DNA of 26,723 nucleotides from an uncultured Streptococcus sp. (lineage in GTDB: Bacteria; Bacillota; Bacilli; Lactobacillales; Streptococcaceae), in assembly GCF_938036805.1 (NCBI RefSeq), contig NZ_CALHWC010000057.1:1-26723 (forward strand), given 5' to 3'. A program made the position numbers and the translations under genes. The notes under the pieces are model-generated. The model did not search any database and had not been told where the DNA came from. It worked only from the letters and a program-made list of their open reading frames with translations. Below, piece after piece: positions 21,807-26,723 of the stretch; positions within the stretch are counted from its first letter, which is position 1; the number at the start of each line of letters is the position of its first letter.

Positions 21807-22518
21807 CTAATCCCTCCTTCTCTACTAACTTCTCATTCAAAAAGGCTAAATAAGCCAACTGATCTACCCTAGTCATAAAGGCTGTTGACAACTGGTGGCT
21901 TTTGATATAAGTCTGGCGAATGACTTCTTCTGAAATTCTTTCCTCCCATTCATTTTCATAGCCAAAATGAACAACATTCTTGATCATCATGTTGCTAACA
22001 AATACAGGCGGAAAAGCAGCAACTTCACCAAATGGCCATACTCGGCCAAAATAATCGATCACATAAGGGTCAAAACCTTCTGCTAACGGTGCCTTGCGTC
22101 CAGTCAGCATGACCAACGCTCCTGGCTCCTCAGAAAACATTTCCTTAAGCTCACTGTTCAGCAAATCCAAATCAAGCTCAACAACTGAACCAATCGGATA
22201 AATCTTTCCAAAATAGACGTCTAGAATAGCCAAAAATAGAAAAAATGTATCTTCCGACCACACCTGCTCTTCTCCGTTAAAAGAGAAGGTCATCTGACCG
22301 TTCTGAGTACGGGTAAAAAGAATAGTCGTTCCAAGCAAAGAATTGTATTCGTATTGAGATCCTTTCAGCTTGATTAACTTGTATAATTCTCTCATCAAAG
22401 GGGGCCGTGCTCCCAGAAAATCTCCGAATTTGATAATAGTATCTGTTATTTCGAAATCAGTATCCGGCCACGTAGACAAGACTGTGCGAAAGTCCTCCAA
22501 CTCTTGAGTATCTGCCAT
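21799..22518 (-). CDS. DUF4176 protein, LXG-toxin accessory factor
   Basis: A 239-residue cytosolic protein. The C-terminal half carries the DUF4176 pattern: PIGSVVELDLD, ALVMLTGRK, YVIDYFGRVWPFGE, PVFVSNMMIKNVVHFGYENEWEE. The N-terminal half is unfamiliar. In Streptococcus intermedius Tel loci a DUF4176 protein is encoded beside each LXG effector and helps its export. Its place here, overlapping the toxin start by 8 bases (ATGAGTGA), supports the same role as a dedicated partner. The ATG at 22518 shares one base with the stop of the upstream small helical gene (TAATG). Confidence 0.83.
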   Translation of the reverse strand: MADTQELEDFRTVLSTWPDTDFEITDTIIKFGDFLGARPPLMRELYKLIKLKGSQYEYNSLLGTTILFTRTQNGQMTFSFNGEEQVWSEDTFFLFLAILDVYFGKIYPIGSVVELDLDLLNSELKEMFSEEPGALVMLTGRKAPLAEGFDPYVIDYFGRVWPFGEVAAFPPVFVSNMMIKNVVHFGYENEWEERISEEVIRQTYIKSHQLSTAFMTRVDQLAYLAFLNEKLVEKEGLDE

Positions 22519-22817
22519 TAATTAAACCTCACATAATTCTTATTCTTATCAATTTGACTAGCATAGACAGCATCATCCTCAATGATTTTCTCACCCATCT
22601 TAGCCATCATATCTGCTCTTGCTTCTCCATACGTTTTATAAGCAGTCAAGGCTGAGTTCCAAGTATCTTGAATTGTATTAAATTTTTTAAAACGAGAAAG
22701 AGTTGTCGAGCTAACTTCTTTTTTTGACAAAGCTACTAGCCCATGAACACTTTTCTTAGCATTACTGACAACACTAGACCATTCTTCGGGTTGTACACCT
22801 ACTTTATCTTGAGACAT
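22518..22817 (-). CDS. Small helical LXG partner (Lap1/TIGR04197-type, WXG100-like)
   Basis: A 99-residue, mainly helical protein, MSQDKVGVQPEEWSSVV onward, resembling the TIGR04197/DUF3130 family of small T7SS-associated proteins. Such proteins pair with the LXG domain to form the export-ready complex. The ATG at 22817 is chosen (GGAGGAAAT before it) over an upstream in-frame codon at 22868, which would lie inside the preceding gene. It starts 11 bases past that gene and overlaps the DUF4176 gene by one base. No signal peptide. Confidence 0.8.
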   Translation of the reverse strand: MSQDKVGVQPEEWSSVVSNAKKSVHGLVALSKKEVSSTTLSRFKKFNTIQDTWNSALTAYKTYGEARADMMAKMGEKIIEDDAVYASQIDKNKNYVRFN

Positions 22818-22828
22818 ATTTCCTCCTT

Positions 22829-23257
22829 TTATTGAATGGAATTCCACCAAGACTGAGCTTGATCCCAAAAACTCTGTGCCGCTCCCAATAAATCTAACTG
22901 AGAAGCTTTCAATTTCACTAATTCACCATTGATATTTTTCAAGGTATCCTGATAATTATTTTCCATGTCGGTTAGATTTGTAACGCCACGCTCAAAATGA
23001 AATTTACATTGCTTTTTCAAATCTCCTTTCCAAGAACTATCAACAGAGATATCACCTGCAGGACTATTAAAAACTTTTTCTGCATCATCGATACTCTTAT
23101 TTAGTAGAACGAGCTGTTCGTCTAAAATTTTCTTTGCAGCCTCTAATCGCTCTATTTTTGCGCCCACATTATCTGCTTCTTGCTTTTTTTGATCTCCGCT
23201 TAATTGGCAATTTCTCGCATTTTGGGCATATAAATCATTGTCGATAATTTCTACCAT
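22829..23257 (-). CDS. Helical LXG partner (Lap2/YwqH-like)
   Basis: A 142-residue protein with long predicted coiled coils (KKQEADNVGAKIERLEAAKK, DTLKNINGELVKLKASQLD) and a Trp-rich end (FWDQAQSWWNSIQ). It resembles the YwqH-like DUF5082/DUF3958 proteins that start LXG operons and bind the LXG domain. First gene of the toxin operon; the ATG at 23257 follows AAAGGAGA. Only 65 bases separate it from rny. The best promoter candidate there is weak (TTGAAA, 15-16 bases, TAAAGA-like), so part of its expression may come from read-through past the rny terminator. Confidence 0.78.
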   Translation of the reverse strand: MVEIIDNDLYAQNARNCQLSGDQKKQEADNVGAKIERLEAAKKILDEQLVLLNKSIDDAEKVFNSPAGDISVDSSWKGDLKKQCKFHFERGVTNLTDMENNYQDTLKNINGELVKLKASQLDLLGAAQSFWDQAQSWWNSIQ

Positions 23258-23292
23258 TACGTCTCCTTTCTTTATTCGTTTCCTCAGCTTTT

Positions 23293-23320
23293 CAAAAAAG
23301 ACTAGGACAAGGTCCTAGTA
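23293..23320 (-). terminator. Terminator of rny
   Basis: Minus-strand ACTAGGAC (23319-23312) pairs with GTCCTAGT (23308-23301) over a 3-base loop, followed by CTTTTTT. It lies between rny and the LXG operon. Confidence 0.88.
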
Positions 23321-23322
23321 CT

Positions 23323-24936
23323 TTATTTAGCATAATCAACTGCTCGCATTTCGCGAATGACTGTGACCTTGATATTTCCTGGATACTCCAAGTTATTTTC
23401 AATCTTTTCACGCACATCATGCGCCAAGATTGTAATCTTATCATCCTTGATTTTCTCTGGACTGACCATGATCCGGATTTCACGACCTGCTTGAAGAGCA
23501 AAGCTTGTCTTAACTCCTTCAAAGCTGTTCGCAATTTCTTCCAAATCATGCAATCGCTTGATGTAGCTTTCCAGCGACTCACTACGAGCTCCTGGACGAG
23601 CTGCACTTAGGGCATCAGCTGCTGCAACGATGACTGCAATGACGCTCTCAGGTTCCACATCTCCGTGGTGGCTAGCAATCGTATTGATAACAACCGGATG
23701 CTCCTTATACTTGCGAGCCAACTCAGTTCCAATTTCCACGTGGCTGCCTTCTACTTCTCGATCGATGGCCTTGCCAATATCATGGAGGAAACCAGCACGA
23801 CGAGCCAAGTTCGCATTTTCACCCAACTCTCCAGCGATAACTCCAGCAAGTTTGGCAACCTCAATCGAGTGGCGGAGAACATTTTGTCCGTAGGAAGTAC
23901 GGAACTGCAAGCGACCCATGATTTTCATCAAATCAGGATGCAAGTTTGGTGCTCCGATTTCATAGGCTGCGGCTTCACCATACTCTCGAATACGGTTATC
24001 AATCTCTAAGCGATTCTTTTCGACCAATTCCTCGATACGAGCCGGATGAATCCGACCATCCTTGAGAAGAGCTTCCATAGTCATCCGAGCAATCTCACGG
24101 CGAACTGGATCGAAACCTGAAAGAGTAACCACTTCAGGCGTATCATCAATGATAACATCAATCCCTGTCAAGCTTTCAAAGGTTCGAATATTGCGACCTT
24201 CACGTCCGATAATCCGTCCCTTCATGCTGTCATCAGGCAGATGAACCGTTGAATTGGTCTGCTCAGCCACATAGTCACCAGCAATCCGCTGCATAGCTTG
24301 AACCAAGATATCCTTGGCCACCTTGTCAGAGCGCTCTTTGATATCCTGCTCCGCTTCCCGAATACGAGTCGCAATTTCCTTGGACAGCTTGTCCTCGGTC
24401 TTGGTCAAGATAATCTCACGCGCTTCCGTCTGAGTCAGGGATGCTACCCGCTCAAGCTCAGCTTCTTTTTGCTGCTCTAGCTCAGCTACTTGTGCTTCAC
24501 GCGCATCAATGTGTTTAGCTTTATCAGTAAGACTTTGTTCTTTGTGCTCCAAAGTCTTTTCCTTGTTGGTTAAATTGTCATCTTTGCGGTCAAGACTACT
24601 TGCACGCTCTGTTAAGCGGCTTTCAATTTGTTTTAACTCTTGACGCTCAGACTTAAATTCTGCATCAACCTCTTCACGATATTTTCTGGCTTCTTCTTTT
24701 GCCTCCAAAAGTGCTTCTTTTTTAAGCGAACTGGTTTCGCGCATCGCTTCTTTGACAATCAAATCCGCTTCGCGTTCTGCCTGACCGCGTAAATTGGTTG
24801 CTTCTTGTTCAGCATTTAAAAGAGTAAGTTCCGCGGCTTCTTTAGATGCTTTCATCTTAACCGAGATCCCTACATACCCAATCACTAAACCAAAGATGGC
24901 AGCAAAAACAAAAGCAGCTATCGTATATAAGCCCAT
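23323..24936 (-). CDS. rny: Ribonuclease Y
   Basis: Membrane-tethered endoribonuclease that starts mRNA decay in Firmicutes. The 537 residues show the full architecture: an N-terminal membrane anchor (about 4-24), a long Glu/Lys-rich coiled coil (about 30-200), a KH RNA-binding domain around GRIIGREGRNIRTFE (about 236-250) and an HD phosphohydrolase domain with VLRHSIEVAKLAG and RRAGFLHDIGKAID (about 350-390). The ATG at 24936 has GGAG before it. It has its own promoter and a strong terminator, and is divergent from luxS. Confidence 0.97.
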   Translation of the reverse strand: MGLYTIAAFVFAAIFGLVIGYVGISVKMKASKEAAELTLLNAEQEATNLRGQAEREADLIVKEAMRETSSLKKEALLEAKEEARKYREEVDAEFKSERQELKQIESRLTERASSLDRKDDNLTNKEKTLEHKEQSLTDKAKHIDAREAQVAELEQQKEAELERVASLTQTEAREIILTKTEDKLSKEIATRIREAEQDIKERSDKVAKDILVQAMQRIAGDYVAEQTNSTVHLPDDSMKGRIIGREGRNIRTFESLTGIDVIIDDTPEVVTLSGFDPVRREIARMTMEALLKDGRIHPARIEELVEKNRLEIDNRIREYGEAAAYEIGAPNLHPDLMKIMGRLQFRTSYGQNVLRHSIEVAKLAGVIAGELGENANLARRAGFLHDIGKAIDREVEGSHVEIGTELARKYKEHPVVINTIASHHGDVEPESVIAVIVAAADALSAARPGARSESLESYIKRLHDLEEIANSFEGVKTSFALQAGREIRIMVSPEKIKDDKITILAHDVREKIENNLEYPGNIKVTVIREMRAVDYAK

Positions 24937-24988
24937 GTTTTTACTCCAAATCTATTTAATTATTGAATTCAAAATTCCTTATTATTCT

Positions 24989-25017
24989 ATCATAAATAGC
25001 AGAAATTCACAAATCAA
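24989..25017 (-). promoter_or_regulatory. Promoter of rny
   Basis: The minus strand has TTGATT (25017-25012), a 17-base spacer and TATGAT (24994-24989), 52 bases before the ATG. Confidence 0.7.
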
Positions 25018-25123
25018 TTTTTTGAAAAAGAAGCCTGATTTTTGCCTATTATTGGGCGAAAAGGCGCTAAATCAAAGAATTTAATATATAAAATTTTTTT
25101 ATTTCCTAACTCTTATTTTTTTA

Positions 25124-25132
25124 TGCTATAAT
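25124..25132 (+). promoter_or_regulatory. Extended -10 promoter of luxS
   Basis: TGCTATAAT is an extended -10 element; upstream is a T-rich stretch without a clear -35. The leader of about 70 bases contains a 7-bp hairpin (AACCTGA 25163-25169 with TCAGGTT 25178-25184) that is not followed by a T tract, so it is not a typical terminator. Confidence 0.6.
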
Positions 25133-25211
25133 CAAAAGGAAGTGTTTGAATGTCGCTTTTGAAACCTGACCTCATTTTCAGGTTCCAATTTAAAATTTTA
25201 AAGGAGAAATC

Positions 25212-25694
25212 ATGTCTAAAGAAGTTATCGTTGAAAGTTTTGAGCTTGACCATACAATCGTAAAAGCACCCTATGTCCGCCTCATTGGCGAAGAAACTGG
25301 CCCTAAAGGAGATATTATCTCTAACTTTGATATTCGTTTGGTGCAGCCAAATGAAGACGCTATTCCGACGGCTGGCCTGCATACCATCGAGCATTTACTA
25401 GCTATGCTCATTCGCAAGCGGATTGACGGTATGATTGACTGCTCACCTTTCGGTTGCCGCACAGGCTTCCATATGATCATGTGGGGACAGCACTCAGCAA
25501 CCGAAATTGCTCAAGTCATCAAATCTTGCTTAGAAGAAATCGCTGAAACGACTACTTGGGAAGATGTCCCTGGCACTACTATCGAATCCTGTGGCAATTA
25601 CAAGGATCACAGCCTTTTTTCTGCCAAAGAATGGGCGAAACTCATTCTCAGCCAAGGAATCTCTGACAATGCTTTCGAGCGCCATGTCCTCTAA
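25212..25694 (+). CDS. luxS: S-ribosylhomocysteine lyase LuxS (AI-2 synthesis)
   Basis: Cleaves S-ribosylhomocysteine to homocysteine and DPD, the precursor of autoinducer-2, within the activated-methyl cycle. The 160-residue length is normal. The metal ligands are His57 and His61 in LHTIEH and Cys127 in ESCGNY; Cys82 in PFGCRTGF is the catalytic-type cysteine, with Glu60 beside the metal site. The ATG at 25212 follows AAAGGAG. It stands alone on the plus strand between rny (divergent) and ritR (convergent). No strong terminator of its own is seen; the first hairpin of the adjacent repeat may serve. Confidence 0.97.
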   Translation: MSKEVIVESFELDHTIVKAPYVRLIGEETGPKGDIISNFDIRLVQPNEDAIPTAGLHTIEHLLAMLIRKRIDGMIDCSPFGCRTGFHMIMWGQHSATEIAQVIKSCLEEIAETTTWEDVPGTTIESCGNYKDHSLFSAKEWAKLILSQGISDNAFERHVL

Positions 25695-25750
25695 GCAGAG
25701 GGATTTTAATCTTCTAGGATTTTATTATTTGCGCTAAAAATGAAAAGATC

Positions 25751-25928
25751 AGAGAGTGGGACAGAAATCGGTAATTCGTTAGAATTCGATTTCGTCGTCC
25801 CACCTCCGCACAGTTGAGTAGGGCTGTAAAAGCTGATGGAATCAGCGTAATAGAGCCCACTCAACCACTGCGTCTTGCTCGACAATCCAAAGACAATTGA
25901 GAGGCTAGGACTTTTGTCCCAGCCTCTT
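25751..25928. repeat. 178-bp structured intergenic repeat, copy 2
   Basis: The same element as 9190-9367, same orientation and length. Here it fills the gap between convergent luxS and ritR, with its GAGGCTAGGAC/GTCCCAGCCTC hairpin starting a few bases past the ritR stop. In this copy the left hairpin is fully paired (GTGGGAC with GTCCCAC). Confidence 0.85.
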
Positions 25929-25935
25929 GTTCTTT

Positions 25936-26625
25936 TTATTCCTGCATAGCATAGCCAATACCACGGACAGTTTTGATATAGCTGGTCTGTCCAGCAATAT
26001 CAATCTTACTCCGTAGGTAACGAATATAGACGTCTACTACATTAGTTTCAGTGGCGCCTTCATACTTCCAGACACGCTCCAGAAGTCGCTCGCGACTCAT
26101 GACTTTTGGACTACTCATCAGCGTCACTAGTAGATCATATTCCCGTCGTGTCAAGGCAATCACTTCCTCTCCACGATAGACGATATGATTTTTCAAATCA
26201 ACTCGTAGATTGCGGTAAGCAGTCGGTGTTTTCAGCTTGCTACAATGCTGGTCAATAAAGTCCCGACCTCGAAAAATATCGGAGACTTTCTCAACCAAAT
26301 CACTGATAATAAAAGGCTTTATGGTATAGGAGACAGCAAAGCGCTGAATCTCATCTGCATGTTCTTTGATCTCTTCACGACTGGCTAAGACGATAATGAC
26401 TGAAGCCGGCTTGAACAAACTCAGTTGCCTAGCAAACTCACTAGCAGTCATATCCTGCAAGTCATAATTAAGCAAGAGCAGATCGTAGTCATTTTCTCTG
26501 GCCAACGCCAAACCTTGACTTCCTATCTCAACTACATCCAGAAGATAAGCTTCTTTTTGCAGTTCCAAAGTCACAAATCGTGCAAGATTCTTTTCATTTT
26601 CTACTAATAAAATTCGCTTTGCCAT
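25936..26625 (-). CDS. ritR: Orphan response regulator RitR (iron uptake / redox control)
   Basis: A 229-residue OmpR-type protein with a receiver domain (1-120) and a winged-helix DNA-binding domain (about 135-229, ALTRREYDLLVTLMSSPKVMSRERLLERVWKYEG, then TVRGIGYAMQE). The usual phosphorylated Asp is replaced by Asn53 (YDLLLLNYDL), and Cys128 lies in the linker (GRDFIDQHC). Both are hallmarks of pneumococcal RitR, which represses iron-transport genes and senses oxidation through Cys128 instead of a kinase. The conserved receiver Lys103 remains (TIKPF). No histidine kinase lies nearby. It starts 9 bases past gnd with AGGATAGG as ribosome-binding site, so the two are probably co-transcribed, as in S. 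pneumoniae. The 178-bp repeat follows its stop. Confidence 0.93.
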   Translation of the reverse strand: MAKRILLVENEKNLARFVTLELQKEAYLLDVVEIGSQGLALARENDYDLLLLNYDLQDMTASEFARQLSLFKPASVIIVLASREEIKEHADEIQRFAVSYTIKPFIISDLVEKVSDIFRGRDFIDQHCSKLKTPTAYRNLRVDLKNHIVYRGEEVIALTRREYDLLVTLMSSPKVMSRERLLERVWKYEGATETNVVDVYIRYLRSKIDIAGQTSYIKTVRGIGYAMQE

Positions 26626-26634
26626 AGGCCTATC

Positions 26635-26723
26635 CTATTTTTCGTCATACCAAGAGTAGTGGAAGGTTCCTTCTTTGTCTTTACGTTGGTAAGTGTGGGC
26701 ACCAAAGTAGTCACGTTGTGCTT
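26635..26723 (-). CDS. gnd: 6-phosphogluconate dehydrogenase, C-terminal end (partial)
   Basis: The last 28 complete codons before TAG translate to AQRDYFGAHTYQRKDKEG then TFHYSWYDEK, the conserved C-terminus of Gnd, including the AQRDYFGAHTY motif. Gnd is the oxidative pentose-phosphate enzyme converting 6-phosphogluconate to ribulose-5-phosphate with NADPH formation. The gene enters from the right edge and is followed after 9 bases by ritR; pairing of an NADPH source with a redox-sensing iron regulator is conserved in pneumococcus. Confidence 0.9.
   Translation of the reverse strand, partial: AQRDYFGAHTYQRKDKEGTFHYSWYDEK

Noticed and set aside
25163..25184. Riboswitch in the luxS leader
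   Set aside because: Only one short hairpin without an S-box or SAH-type consensus or terminator; too little to support a regulatory RNA.

Overview
The window reads as chromosome of a low-GC Streptococcus, most likely mitis/sanguinis group. The best markers are an orphan OmpR-type regulator matching RitR (Asn53 in place of the phospho-acceptor Asp, plus Cys128) directly behind gnd, a CtsR box in front of clpE, and luxS divergent from rny. Nothing here fixes the species.

Left part (1-12.7 kb), mostly minus strand. In order it holds the start of a gene leaving the left edge, a CBS-ACT protein, folD, a YkuJ-like protein, plus-strand clpE, a CPA1 Na+/H+ antiporter, a small coiled-coil protein, a coupled tRNA-wobble pair (MnmM/YtqB and MnmL/YtqA-like), an MGMT-type alkyltransferase, a PAP2 phosphatase and ribU. 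A large FMN riboswitch precedes ribU. Then come an unrecognised membrane-anchored protein and trmL, which has a terminator-bearing leader. The plus-strand pair trkA-trkH (K+ uptake) follows.

Centre (15.7-23.3 kb, minus strand): a type VII secretion LXG polymorphic-toxin locus. Three accessory genes (two small helical partners and a DUF4176 protein) precede an intact LXG toxin with a deaminase-like C-terminus and two related immunity genes. Behind these lies an array of partial cassettes. It comprises the in-frame tail of a Tdi1/GAD-like immunity gene, a terminator, a 16-bp border motif, a toxin gene lacking its LXG domain (nonspecific-endonuclease C-terminus) with an intact YezG-type immunity gene, another terminator, the same border motif, and a fossil of a third toxin-end/yezG-start junction. 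The two toxin genes share 677 bp without a mismatch, implying recent duplication or gene conversion. No T7SS core gene is present.

Right part (23.3-26.7 kb): rny, luxS, ritR and the 3' end of gnd. A 178-bp repeat with three predicted hairpins occurs twice (9190 and 25751, four mismatches), each time starting about 10 bp past the stop of a minus-strand gene.

The most interesting feature is the LXG cassette array. It looks like an LXG counterpart of the orphan toxin/immunity arrays known for CDI and Rhs systems, with immunity genes kept after their toxins were truncated or lost.
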